Positions 36,410-48,275 of a DNA stretch of 64,000 bases are shown here, piece after piece; the stretch's first letter is position 1; each line of letters begins with the position of its first letter. Source of the DNA: Odiellus spinosus (Eukaryota; Arthropoda; Arachnida; Opiliones; Phalangiidae); assembly GCA_963920705.1 (NCBI GenBank), contig OY987227.1, positions 16,703,434 through 16,767,433 on the forward strand, given 5' to 3'. Below the pieces are notes generated by a model. That model saw only the letters and a list, made by a program, of their open reading frames with translations, was not told where the DNA came from and ran no database searches. Made by a program: the position numbers and the translations under genes.

Positions 36410-38276
36410 TACATATGGTTCAAACCAGTCCAATCACTATTAGATCCTCGTCAAATCTGTTTTCCAGCTCGCTAGTCTTTCATTCTGTTAGCTGCAATTA
36501 GTTGAACGAAACAGAATTTTTCAGGATGAGACTTTACCAGAATGAAAGGCGGAAGGGGAACAGGTTTAAATGACATTTTGCATTGGGTTCTGGTGAAATA
36601 GTATTTTTAAAATATACAACCCTTTTGTTTTCTGCCAGAGTTTTTGAAGCTCAAATATACGTGTCAGTAAAATCTGGACCATTTTCGCCGAATCGTTTTT
36701 CGTCTTTTCTCTTTCCCTATATTCCTGCAAGATAGAAGCACTTGGCCATTTATTTTTTATAAATTTTTGCGTCTGCATTTAACGTCAGGTAAATTCCGAG
36801 TATTTTTCGATGCTTAGATTTCCGGAAATTACATTCCCCTTTTAAAGGAATTGTATAACGCTTTTTATTCATTTATTTAAATTTTTAAAATTTAAGCTGT
36901 CATTTGCATGCTTAAAAGCGCGTAGCTGTAGGCCTATTCAAATTGGATCTCTGTTGATTATTTCAAATCGGCATGGCGTGGTACTGTCACAGGATAAAAA
37001 AAAAAAAATTATTAATATCTTAAGATGAAACTCTTGGATAAATATTAAAATTGTTTTTAAATTCTAAACTCGATCAAATTGGGAGTAAAAATTAAATATA
37101 AGAAAATTTTACATGAAATATTAATTATTATAAAAGTTCAATGAGCTTTCAAGCTTGTGGCTCTTTTTCTACTTAGTATCTCGGTAATTAAAATTTTCGC
37201 CAGGGTTTCCCATTCAACAAATTTTCATACAAATGGGTTCTAATGAGAAATTATTATGGCTCTCTTTTACTTCAACTTCGACTTTGGTTTAAATCGCAAC
37301 TTTGTTAATTAACTGTTAAGTTTGTTTTTTCTTTGGGCTGAAAATCCACGGAAAAAGAAATAAAAAGGATTTTTTTTTTTTTTTTTTTTTTTTTTTGTTT
37401 TCCGCCGAAGGACTTACAAATATGAGCTTTAAATGAGTTATGAGTTTTAATGATTTTACTCTAATTTTTATTCGTCTTTATCATCCCTTTAAATTTTGTA
37501 TATAGGCTTTATATACCCGTAAGTAGAGACTTAATTAAAATTTCACCCTCACTTGAAGGAGAAATTTGATCCAACATTGAAAGGTACACACGCGAAGGGA
37601 AACCGCCAATTTCGTTTCTGCTTTTCTCCTCGTGCGCCTTTTGAAACGATGCCATCAAAAATCGATTTTAAAATAATGATCCCCTTAAAAAGGCATTACT
37701 ACCGAAGCATTTCCTCAAAAGCCGAATCCCCCTTTTCCACGTAAACAACTCCGCCTAGTTCGCGATATTCCATCAAAATTTCTCTCTCAACCATAACAAC
37801 CATCGCCAGAAAAAAAAAAAAAAAAAAAAAATATCATTATCGATAAATCTTTACGGATTTTCCCCCTTTTTCCACGACACATAGTCGGTAATAAGTCGAG
37901 GTAAGGAGGTAGTAACTAATTAATAATGATTGAATAATTGTACTATTTAAATTTAAGGTGCGACAAAGAGAAATATTTTGAGATTTTGAAAAAAAAAAAA
38001 AAAAAAATATTATAATTATTTTTAAAGAGAAAACACCATAATCCCAAAAGTATATAACCACTTGAAAGTTAGCCAGGTGTATGTATACCTTATTCTTTAA
38101 CTCCGATCAAAATATTTTTCAAAATTCAAAGCGAGGATCCGCAACACAAAAAAGAGTTTGGCCCCTCCTGGTAAAACTTTTACCGTCGGAACAAAGTGCA
38201 CTTCTCTCATGTGGTTAGAATTCTAAATTTATCTTAGTTTTTAAAATTGGTAAATTACCGCCTAGAATACCAAACT
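36410..38276. other. Non-coding stretch with T and A homopolymers
   Basis: T27 at 37370-37396, A22 at 37810-37831, and an A run at about 37989-38007. No gene supported. Confidence 0.55.
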
Positions 38277-38412
38277 CTCCATGGATTATTGTTAAGCTTA
38301 CTTTCCGATCCAATCAAAAATTGATTTCTGGCTTAATATTGATTGGTAAATAAAGTGGATTAGACCTATTTAAACAATACTAACTTGTTGTTAGGCTTCA
38401 TCCTCCTTTTAA
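38277..38412. mobile_element. TTAA MITE right-half fragment (copy D)
   Basis: About 132 bp matching the right part of the 435-bp family: CTCCATGGATT, TTACTTTCCGATCC, GTGGATTAGACCTATTTAAA, AACTTGTTGTTAGGCTTCAT, ending at TTAA 38409-38412. The left half is missing. Confidence 0.65.
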
Positions 38413-40352
38413 CGTATTTTAATATTCATTACTTACAATTTAATACATTTCTACAAATAATCTGACTTCACTCTTAAACAGGGTGGAGAAGATCAGAGAA
38501 CCGGCAATATTAGTCCGATCTGTTCCACCCGGTTTATATAATAAAGGCAAGAAGTTAAGGGGGCCTGAAGGGTGAGGGGAGTTAAATTCGCCTAACGATA
38601 TCTTCGGCTTCAGGGTTAAAGAAAAAGAAGGCTTAGAAAACCTTATAAAACAAAGAAAATAGAATCTTTAGATGGGTCTAATTGGTATCCATCCGCGTCT
38701 TATTAAAACTCTTCTTGAGAACTCGATCCTTATTCCTCTATATATAGATATCGCGGGTTTTCTCCTCTCCACGTACTATCGCTGCGATGGAGAGCGTATC
38801 TCGAAAGAGAGGTAAAGAGGATACTGAAGTTGTCCCAGGGATGGCAAGAAAGATTCGAAGAAGGTTGGGATATCGATTAGGGATATAAAAGTGGATTCTG
38901 TCTATCCTCCACCTTCTCGTTAGTAACTGTATATTGAGAGGGGAAAAGAGAAGATAGGCTCGAAATCACCCTTCTTCCCTCACCTCGAAAAACCTTCATC
39001 ATCATTTTTATAGCCGAGTTCACACTAAGAAATTTTAAACAGTTTTAAAATTGGCCAGCTGTTCGATGAACCATGTATGAACGCTACTAATTATATTTAT
39101 TTCGCCCACAAAAGAATCCGGGCAAAATTTTAAAGCTCCAAATTAGGGCATTTGAATATGATATAGCTTATATATTGGCGGGAAGTCTCAATTTTAATTG
39201 GTCCAGACACTGGACCAATCGAGCTTCGTATAAAACGGAAACAAATTACAGGGCTTCCATGTGGTCCTTAAAATTCCTTAAATTCCTATGTTTGTTACTT
39301 GGTCCCTAAACCTAAAATCAATAGTTGGTCCGTGAAACACCCTATTTTCCTAAGTTTTGTGCATAATGACTGCGTGTCTAGGTGGTGCCACGGGGCTTGA
39401 GTAACTTGAAGGAGATATAGTCTCCAGTTAATGCACTCCTCGAGAGTACGAAGAGAAGGAGAGGAAAAAAGTATCCATGGGGCTCTACCTAGCTGTCCTT
39501 AAAGACTTTTGTTACAAATAAGGATCAAATTCTTTCATTAATTAGGATGGAATGATGAAACACAGCTAAATACCCCCTCCTCCTCAATCACGCTGACTCG
39601 GGTACCCAGTCTGTTTACAATCTGATAAATAATAATCACGCGACCTGTGTACTGAACTGTTATTTTGTTAATCAGTTAATTATTAGTAATAGTAATCAGT
39701 TAAATATTTCGATTACATTCCATTTATCATAGATTTCCGGGGATAATTTCAAATTATGAATAAAGATAAAATTATCAGAAATATCAAGTGTCCAACCCCA
39801 ACCTCCAAAAGCTGTTATTAGTTTCTGACTAAAAATTGTTTCAAATATAGTGTGAACAGGTATCATTTTTAAGTATATGTCGTCTGTCTTTTCTCTTATC
39901 CCGCGCTGTTCCTATAGTCTTCAGATTCCTTTCCTGACTTGAGGCGTGTCACGGAATATAATCTACTTGGGTAACAGCTTGACGCGTCCTTTCAAAGTTT
40001 TACCAACAAAGAACGAGATAAAATAACTAGAGCACCACTCGCTTATAATAAGGGGGCCCTTGGGTCAAAATTTGATATGGATTTCTGTAGGAATAATGGA
40101 TGTGATATAGAAGATCGGGGCTATATATAGCCACTTATTTCTGATTCCTGAATTTCATTATGTAGTTTCGTTTTTTCCCTTGACCTATGATATATATATT
40201 TTTGCCAGAGAAACTCTGCCAAAATGTGTACAAAATATAAATAGACAGCTTGAAAGCCATTATAAACTTCTGAAATAATTTTTAAATTTTTTTCGCTTTG
40301 AAATTATTTTAATTTCTAACACGAATACCTAATTTTAGGCTTCATTTAACCT
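38413..40352. other. Non-coding stretch, no gene seen
   Basis: AT-rich; nothing supported. Confidence 0.5.
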
Positions 40353-40680
40353 TTGAAGGGAATGCAACCTAAAAAGGTGATTATTTTTTAAATCAATTAT
40401 TTATCGTTTAAATAGGCCTAGTCCAAATGTATAAAAATTACAAACAAATATTAAACTAGATATAAATTTAAAATTTAATCGGAAAATAGGCTTAGCTGGA
40501 TTCATAGAGATCGCCTGAACTACCCGTATACGGATTAGCGACCTATGACATTGATCGATGGATCTTATACGGGGAATGCAGGATATCAATGATCAATGTC
40601 ATTGGTCACTATACTCCTTATAAGCGGAATTCAGGATATCTCCATGAATCCAGCTAAGCCTTTTTTGATGGTAAGTTTTA

Positions 40681-41738
40681 AAGAACAACAGCAACTCCCC
40701 ATAAGAGTCTGGGTCCACGTAATGTTAAAAATTTTCGTCTCTTTTATGATAAATTCGTATTATATTATTAAAATAGGGTAGTTGGGGGATAATTTAAAGC
40801 TAAAATTCGAGCTCACAACTGTAAATTTTGGGAATTACAACGAATGGAAGGTTTCTTCCATAATGTAAAGAATAGGAAGAATCTATGACTTCCGTGCCGG
40901 ATATGAAAGCCTTCCCCCACACGAAAATCTTGAACGGTTATTATTTTAGATTCATAATTATGTTAGGAAAATATTAGGAAAGAATTATTTTGTAACTGCC
41001 ACGGGTATAGTGCTGGCGGCAAAATGAAATTCGTATATTTTTGGACTACTATGCCTCGAAATCCTCGAAAACGCCTGTAGAAGTGTTCCACTTGTCAAGC
41101 ATTCATGCAGTAGGCTTTTGCTAGCTTTACAGGGGCCGTGCAAAGACTATATAGCTTACTTGAATAGTCTTTGGTGTATAAGAAACTCGAAAAATAAATA
41201 GAGAAATCATACCAATTAGAAGATACTGGAGTAGTATCTTTAATTTTTATTTCATATTAAACAAAACACACTTGTATAAAACGGACAAATTATTCATTTA
41301 ACGCTAAGGTTTTCTACGTTTAACGTATGTCTGGTAGTTCAAGCTCAGTGGCATCTTCACACACTACACGCAATTTTGACTGGTACCAACTGCCTCGATC
41401 TTCATGGCGACGATAACCAAGATACCAGATTACGCTGCTAACGTGAACACAAGTACCTATCGTCAAACTACCACCTTTGCAATTGCAATACCAGCCTTTA
41501 ATGGCATTTGCACCTGTCCCGTTCGGTACATAACGAATTAGAGCTTGGTGAACAGCTGAGGTGGAAAATTGACCAGGCACGCGTATACGAATTAAGTCAT
41601 GTTCAACTTTGGACACTTCGACGCTGAAAGAGCCGGATTTCTCTATAGTCAACGCCACATAAGATTCAGCGCGTTTCGTTTTAAAGTCGCTCATTACCAC
41701 CTCACGTACATCACTTTCACGAAGTACAGGGAAGTCTT
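40681..41738 (+). repeat. Left arm of the fold-back transposon
   Basis: 1,058 bp, the inverted partner of 43678-44735. It contains the transposase C-terminal coding region (41320-41738, minus strand) and a non-coding outer part with the R5 motif at about 41071-41090. The inner boundary is where similarity stops, after GGGAAGTCTT. Confidence 0.9.
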
Positions 41739-43572
41739 GAAATTCACTATCCTCAATTCGTTGCCATTTAGACGGTTTGCGAAGCAGATTATCGCGCTCA
41801 ACTACTTCCTTAAGAGGATTTTCTTTCGTAGAGACTGCCAGCATTTTTTCGACGGAGTCTTCCCAGGAACATTTAAGATGTAACTCCGGGTGGTAGGCGT
41901 TCAACAGCGCAGCAGCAATTTGAAGAAGTTCCGGAACTAATGGTAACATATGCACAGGTATACGGTTTTGAAAAAAACGATACACCGTCTGCAAATGCCC
42001 ATTCCTAACTTCAACCGGCCACCTGAGGTACGTTACTTGTCGGGAACGATTAACTTCTTGCGTGTTTACTTGCTTCTCGCCTTTAGACAAGAACGAAGGC
42101 ATTTGTAAATCCACACCCAGTTCAGTCAGTACGCTGTTGGAGCCTCGAAAACCGCGGTCTGCCAGTACAACGTCACCAACTTGAAAGAAAGACTGGAGTT
42201 CTTCTCTCTTTTTGATAGAATGGTTTAAAATGCGCGCGTCGTTATTGCGGCCATTAGCAAAGTAGGGTCCGATTATATCTATTATGTAACCCGTAGTTGT
42301 TACCATTAACATTGGCTTGAGGATATGCTGGCCTTTGTGCACACAGAAGGATTTGTGAAGAACGGTATAGTCCTTGGATCTTCCAACCTTGATATAGGTG
42401 CCATCTACAATGGTAATAAGACAATTAGGCTTGTTGTTAGCAAAGAGTTTTACTGCTGCTCCAGATTAATGGTTTGTTATCAGATTGTCACGTGATAAGT
42501 GTTGCAGGCCAAAATGATGTGGCACGAAATGCTCCGATAAAGCCATAATAACCGCGTTTACCGTGTTTGATACCGATCTTTCAGTTAAATGAAATAAAGT
42601 TGATAACACCTTATTGGAGATACCCAATCGTAATTTCACCAATAATACTGCTAGAGCTGTCTTCGACGAACAGCATCTGATGGTACGAATAATGTCCTCA
42701 ATAGTCGAATGCAACTCTAGGAACTCGTGCAGGGACAATGAAGTTAATACTTTACAGTCTTCATCACTTTGTATGAAGTTGTCAAAGCTCGGCGTCCGTA
42801 GGTCGTTAACACATTTCCTGAGGTCCTGTAATAGTTGCTCAATGTCCGTGGCAGTCATAATGGTTGATCTAGCGGAAACCTGAATTCCAGCAATTATTTC
42901 GGTGGGAAGCTCTCCGTTAACGAGATGCGTGGAGCACATTCGGTTGTCCAGATGAATAAATATGGCTCTTTCCACAAATATACTTGTTCTCACTTCGGCT
43001 TTTACCCTGGTTCGTGTACTAACACCGCAAATGAAGCAAGTCTTTGGCAGGGGCCGAACACAACTGTGCTTTATGTCAATAGTGTTTGATGACGTACGCT
43101 TTCGTGGTAATTGCGACGTTGATGGCTGAGGTATTGGTGACGGTGATGGATTAGATACTGTGGACTTTGTTGGTTCAGGTACTGTGGACGTTGATGGCTC
43201 AGGTACTGTTGACGTTGATGGATTAGATACTTGCGTCATTTGTCTTCGTTTTTGTGGTGAAGACGATGACGTTGAAGAGCCATGATCACTACTGAAGGAC
43301 GATTTGCTAGCATTTAAGAACGTTTGAAACTTTCGTGACAGACCCGAGCACTTTAAACAAATCTTCGTTGTTTTGCTATTAATTACAAGTGGTAATAACC
43401 CTTTACTAAAACGAAGAAAACGAGCAAAGCCAGCCTTTACGTGAGTGCCTATACCTCTACTTGTACTATTGGTAACTTTCCGATTGCACGCGTAACATGT
43501 ATTTGGAGCCATCTCCAAATTCCAAGTGACTCTCACATTGATGTTATTGATAAGGAAAGTTCTTAAGATCAT
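41320..43572 (-). pseudogene. ISL2EU/IS4EU-type DDE transposase with one in-frame stop
   Basis: One minus-strand frame of 750 codons, interrupted only by TAA at 42466-42468 (codon 369). Starts are possible at 43572 or at M21, just before a Cys pair. N-terminal Cys pairs lie at C26/C29 and C72/C75. A Ser/Thr/Pro-rich linker spans about 112-154. A C2CH cluster is at C179, C182, C213 and H216. A helix-turn-helix region lies about 301-350. The catalytic triad appears as D390 (IVDGT), D472 (ADRGF) and E521 (WPVEVRNG), with conserved NND upstream of D472. A SWIM-like C-x-C-x9-C-x-H is at C696, C698, C708 and H710. Everything but the stop looks intact, so this copy was probably recently active or is moved in trans. 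It could also be read through. The stop lies between the helix-turn-helix and the first catalytic Asp, so a truncated product would lack catalysis. Confidence 0.88.
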
Positions 43573-43601
43573 GGTTCAAACCAGATATTACAATTTTTTT
43601 A

Positions 43602-44096
43602 ATGTTTATAAAAACAGGTTTAATTATTTTTCGCCAACCTGGCTGGCAAAAAATATTAAAGACGTCTTTAATTAGTGAAGACTTCCCTGTACTTCGTGAA
43701 AGTGATGTACGTGAGGTGGTAATGAGCGACTTTAAAACGAAACGCGCTGAATCTTATGTGGCGTTGACTATAGAGAAATCCGGCTCTTTCAGCGTCGAAG
43801 TGTCCAAAGTTGAACATGACTTAATTCGTATACGCGTGCCTGGTCAATTTTCCACCTCAGCTGTTCACCAAGCTCTAATTCGTTATGTACCGAACGGGAC
43901 AGGTGCAAATGCCATTAAAGGCTGGTATTACAATTGCAAAGGTGGTAGTTTGACGATAGGTACTTGTGTTCACGTTAGCAGCGTAATCTGGTATCTTGGT
44001 TATCGTCGCCATGAAGATCGAGGCAGTTGGTACCAGTCAAAATTGCGTGTAGTGTGTGAAGATGCCACTGAGCTTGAACTACCAGACATACGTTAA
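43602..44096 (+). pseudogene. Inverted second copy of the transposase C-terminal region
   Basis: A 164-codon frame. The first ~26 residues come from sequence just 5' of the transposase gene. The last 138 residues repeat the transposase C-terminus, differing at one residue: the first SWIM-like Cys (GWYC) is Tyr here (GWYY). It has no DNA-binding or DDE part. It arises because the right arm duplicates the 3' end of the element. Most likely a by-product and not a gene, although its frame is open. Confidence 0.8.
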
Positions 44097-44735
44097 ACGT
44101 AGAAAACCTTAGCGTTAAATGAATAATTTGTCCGTTTTATACATGTGTGTTTTGTTTAATATGAAATAAAAATTAAAGATACTACTCCAGTATCTTCTAA
44201 TTGGTATGATTTCTCTATTTATTTTTCGAGTTTCTTATACACCAAAGACTATTCAAGTAAGCTATATAGTCTTTGCACGGCCCCTGTAAAGCTAGCAAAA
44301 GCCTACTGCATGAATGCTTGACAAGTGGAACACTTCTACAGGCGTTTTCGAGGATTTCGAGGCATAGTAGACCAAAAATATACGAATTTCATTTTGCCGC
44401 CAGCACTATACCCGTGGCAGTTACAAAATAATTCTTTCCTAATATTTTCCTAACATAATTATGAATCTAAAATAATAACCGTTCAAGATTTTCGTGTGGG
44501 GGAAGGCTTTCATATCCGGCACGGAAGTCATAGATTCTTCCTATTCTTTACATTATGGAAGAAACCTTCCATTCGTTGTAATTCCCAAAATTTACAGTTG
44601 TGAGCTCGAATTTTACGTTTAAATTATCCCCCAACTACCCTATTTTAATCATAAAATACGTATTTTTCATAAAAGAGACCAAAATTTTTAACATTACGTG
44701 TACCCAGACTCTTATGGGGAGTTGCTGTTGTTCTT
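43678..44735 (-). repeat. Right arm of the fold-back transposon
   Basis: 1,058 bp, the reverse complement of 40681-41738 with few differences. Coding differences are very rare; the outermost 150 bp differs more (for example GTACACG here against GTCCACG). Confidence 0.9.
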
Positions 44736-44848
44736 TATTTCTAGTTTAATATTTATTTTTAAAAAAATCTACTATTAGATTAGGACTATTTAAACGATAA
44801 ATAATCGATAAAGAATCACTTGTTGTTAGGTTTGCATTCTCCCTTTAA

Positions 44849-45316
44849 CCCTTTTCGCGGCGGTGTAAATCTCAAAAATATAAATCTTTCAGTACCTAAA
44901 ATTGCAGCCCCATCACCAGCATGCTCTGAAATTATGTATAATGACTATTAAATTAAGTATATATCGTAGCGAACTCGGTATTTCGCGGATAAGTAACACG
45001 CGTCACAAATATAGGGTGACTATGCAAATTTTCGTAGTCGTAAATCAAGCCTCTCTCGCGTATATGTATGCCCTAGTAACTCTTCCCGTTATTTGAACTA
45101 TTAAAGCTTTACGAAAGCCTATAACGTGATTAATAACGTCCGTATATACGCATATATAAGAATACTTATTCCCTAATTCAAATTTAAACTAGGCCAGTTT
45201 GAATTTTGTCTTGTTTCGTCTAATTTAATCTAATTCAACATTATAGGGGGTATTTCGACTCCGTAAACCGACCTAACAGTCAGAAGGGGATTATGGGAAA
45301 TACTCTAAGCTATCTA
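44849..45316. other. Non-coding stretch, no gene seen
   Basis: AT-rich with chance frames only. Confidence 0.5.
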
Positions 45317-45610
45317 TCACTTTATTCTAATAATATCAGCAAATTAAGGTCCAGTTTTACTTCATAGCCAATGACTTAAAAAATAGCCAAAAAAGTCATC
45401 ACCCCTGTCTGGCTCGAGTGATTTGGACTCTTCCTCGATATTTCGAGTCGGGAGAGAGGGACGGAATTTAGGCGGGCCGCGCTTGCCTATATTGTCTTCC
45501 CTCTCAACTCCGGAATTTCTCCAAAGAGTGGAGCTTCCGATTTCACTATTTACACCAACTGTGGCCGCTAGAGTGTCTCGAATCTGAATCTGGAACTTTG
45601 CTGATAGAAT
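45317..45610 (+). repeat. Dispersed repeat R6, copy 2
   Basis: Full-length partner of 23537-23840. It has slightly more sequence in the middle (CATCACCCCTGT and CGGAATTTCTCCAAAG). The 84-codon minus-strand frame over it (45362-45616) is not supported as a gene because it is not kept open in the partner copy. Confidence 0.75.
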
Positions 45611-46069
45611 AAACAATGTTAAACCATAAGTGAATCATATTTAAGTTGCGCAGTTGTCGTATTTATTATTGTAGCCAGCGATTTATTTCTAGATAAGAAA
45701 TAGGAGCTTTCTTTTACTTTTGAGATCTTCATTCTCCCTATTACCTTTTTTTTTATTTTTTATTTTTTTTTCGTGCCAAATCTTGGGGAAAGCTTATTAT
45801 CTAAATGAAGGTAGATGCCTTCTTTCTTGTAAGTCACCCTTGGAGTCCAATGAGAACTCATTAGTCCAATGAGAAATCCTTCTTTGTTTTCTTCATTTTG
45901 ACAATATAGCTTGAGTGTAGCGTGTACTATAGTATTAAATTGGCTTTCTAGTTAAGAAACTAACAATCTTGTTATCAAAGAGAGTAACAGAGGCGCTGCT
46001 GGATGTTTCAAGACTCTTTTTTTAGTTACTCAAAAAACTTGTTTTCCTCACCATAGGGATCATGCTAAG
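45611..46069. other. Non-coding stretch, no gene seen
   Basis: T-rich tracts near 45748-45771; a short duplicated phrase TTAGTCCAATGAGAA near 45845-45875. No gene. Confidence 0.45.
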
Positions 46070-46135
46070 GATCTGGTTGATTAGGTATATTTATACGATA
46101 AAAAAATCACGTATTAGGTTGAATTCACCCTTTAA
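46070..46135. mobile_element. TTAA MITE right-end fragment (copy E)
   Basis: About 62 bp: GATTAGGTATATTTATACGA, AAAAATCACGTATTAGGTTG, AATTCACCCT, then TTAA at 46132-46135. It matches the outer right end of the 435-bp family. Confidence 0.6.
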
Positions 46136-46999
46136 TTAAAAACTTTAACTTCGCCCGCGAAAACAAAAGGTTACGTTGCGTAACTACCGTGCAGCCTATT
46201 GGACCATCTTGTTTATTTATCTCTCCTTGGAGTATTAACGAGAATGAACTTTTTTCGCCTGGCAGCTACGTTTCGACGCGGTAAACTCTTCTATAACTTC
46301 TTTTATTTACGAGAGTCGCATAATATACATGTATGTATTCCCTATTGTTGAATTTGTTGCGAAAGTATCTAGGTTAAAGGGAATATATAGAGCAAATTAT
46401 GTTTATACTTTGTTCTGAGTTAGTGAAGGTCTTCTTGCTGTAAATAAGATTAGCACTTTCCTCCTATAGATGTTTATATTAGGCTTAGAAACCTGGGAAA
46501 ATAGTTTTTTAAATATATAGTCTTAAAAACTTGTAGGACCTAAATTTGGGCTTAAAAGTGATTGCACCTATTGCTAAATATTACCACATCCGTTGAAATG
46601 ATCATGAAATCATTTTTTTTTTTTCTAAGAAAGATATGATTTTTTTTGGAGTTTCATAGATCTTTATCTTGTAAATTTGAGATTGAACTACAAGTCTGCA
46701 ATCACATCGTCTTGATAATTCACGAGCTTTGGAGAAGACATTCGTGGCACATGCTGTGATTAAATGTTTCAAAGGCTCGCTCTAAATTTAGATTAATTAA
46801 TCATTGCTCTCAAGTATATTATCAAAATTCACTGATTGATGGTCATGGAGTTCAATCTGAATTTTTTCAAATAATGATAAAACTCTAAACATTATAATCT
46901 TCCTTGAATTTTGTAATTTTAAGTATACAACGCTCAAACTAAAGTAATATTTGTTGAAACGTTAAATAGAGAATACATGCAACCTTGATTCCTTAGTGT
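46136..46999. other. Non-coding stretch, no gene seen
   Basis: AT-rich; nothing supported. Confidence 0.5.
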
Positions 47000-47139
47000 T
47001 TAAAGGGAACGTAAAGGAAAAATCAAAAGCCCTAATTTGTTGATACAACAGTAATACAGTAATAAAAATGTCAAACTTTTTCTTAATTACGAGGATTTAA
47101 ACATTATAAAATATAATCTGATCTTAGATTAAAGTTTTA

Positions 47140-47310
47140 AATATGTTAACTATGTTTATACCTTTCTACAAAGATATTTTTTAAAAATGAATCGTACCTA
47201 TATATATTTAAGCTTCTAACGCTTAATCTCAGTGTAATTCAAGTTAATAATTACATACTTCCCGTTCCAAAAACCTTTTAAACTCAAACTATGTTAAAGG
47301 TACAGACCGG
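47140..47310 (+). repeat. Diverged direct repeat, copy 1 (partner 48104-48275)
   Basis: Shares TATTTAAGCT.CTAACGCTT, GGTGTAATT-like sequence, AAGTTAATAATTACATACTT, CCCGTT.CAAA and CCTTTTAAACTCAAA with the partner, about 960 bp away in the same orientation. It could be an old tandem duplication or flanking repeats of a decayed element. Confidence 0.65.
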
Positions 47311-48103
47311 GATAAAAAAAAGTGTGTCTTAAATTATAGAGCGTATATTAAAACGACTAATATCATATCGCAAAAAATTTAATAGTTTGTAGATATTAAG
47401 ATATTTACGTTTATTATAAGCAAAAAGTGATCTCTAGTGAACGCCATTTTAGTTTTTTCATACCCTTTCGATGCCTGCTGAGGATCGGCTTCGCCGATTG
47501 GTTTATTTCTCACCTAAAGTCACTTGACTCTAGCTGAAAATAGATGTGGGTATAAGCGCGCTCAATTTCTTTAGAGTCAAATAAGATATGCCGGGCCGAA
47601 ACATATAGGCTACTTCCGAAGGATCCCGCGCGCGAACACTAACCCGAAGGTCGGTCGGCCAGCTGAGCTAGTAGTAGTCAGTACTAGGTATTAACCGAGT
47701 CTTAAGTTGATTTGAAGAATTAGAAGGTAAGAACTAAACTGCATTCATTAATTACGCAATTAGGCATGTTTTCGTAGAAAGTTAGAAATCACAATCACAA
47801 AATTACGGGTCTTCTTACGAAGTTACGAACAGACGATCCGACTGCAGCCGACTCGAATGGCCTTCGTTTAGCGAATCTTTATTGGGTGACTTAAAGGCCA
47901 ATCATTGAAGCGGATCCTTATTTTTAAAACTCGTAATGCCGGGAAGCAAATATGGCGTTCTTCTAGGAACGTAAATTTCGGTTTTAAAATGATATTTATA
48001 AATTAACCAAGACTTAAATCACTATAATGTGTTTTGATTTGTAGGTTTTTAAGCATGCTCTTTCCAATGGAAGTACTTTTAAAGTTGGGTTGCCTTTCCC
48101 TTT
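47311..48103. other. Spacer between the two direct repeats
   Basis: A GC-richer patch at about 47580-47680 contains a CGCGCGCG-like string. The segment 47004-48101 starts TTAA-AGGGAA and ends TTCCCT-TTAA, so a TTAA element with weak ends is possible but not demonstrated. Confidence 0.35.
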
Positions 48104-48275
48104 AACCATGTTTATGCCTAAATACCTTTATACAAATATATTTGCTTAATAACTCATTCCTATCAATAATTCTCAATATATTTAAGCTCCTAACGCTTCT
48201 TGGTGTAATTTAAGTTAATAATTACATACTTCCCGTTTCAAAGACCTTTTAAACTCAAAATATTCAAAGGCTAAG
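48104..48275 (+). repeat. Diverged direct repeat, copy 2
   Basis: Partner of 47140-47310. It begins immediately after TTTCCC at TTTAACCATGTTTATGCC. Confidence 0.65.

Larger units (their letters stand above)
40681..44735 (-). mobile_element. 4,055-bp ISL2EU/IS4EU-like transposon with 1,058-bp fold-back ends
   Basis: The ends begin AAGAACAACAGCAACTCCCC, and the flanking dinucleotide is TA on both sides (40679-40680, 44736-44737). Both ends are inverted copies of the same 1,058 bp, differing at roughly a dozen places, mostly near the outer ends. The unique centre (41739-43677) carries most of the transposase gene on the minus strand. A 2-bp duplication agrees with what I recall of ISL2EU elements, a PIF/Harbinger-related group. 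The left arm holds the native 3' end of the gene; the right arm is a second, inverted copy of that 3' end in place of an ordinary 5' terminus. Confidence 0.88.
40357..44844. mobile_element. TTAA MITE copy B, split by the ISL2EU-like element
   Basis: The left part (40357-40680) begins GGGAATGCAACCTAA and runs through AATAGGCTTAGCTGGATTCA to GTAAGTTTTA. The right part (44736-44844) resumes at TATTTCTAGTTTAATATTT and ends TTGTTAGG, GCATTCTCCCT, with TTAA at 44845-44848. The left flank is a mutated TTGA at 40353-40356. Joining the two parts would give a roughly full-length family member, so the transposon inserted into an existing MITE. Confidence 0.85.

Noticed and set aside
41599..42883. Plus-strand frames opposite the transposase (41599-41883, 42614-42883)
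   Set aside because: Antisense shadows of the minus-strand transposase.
45362..45616. 84-codon minus-strand frame over repeat R6
   Set aside because: The partner repeat at 23537-23840 does not keep the frame open, so it is not under coding constraint.
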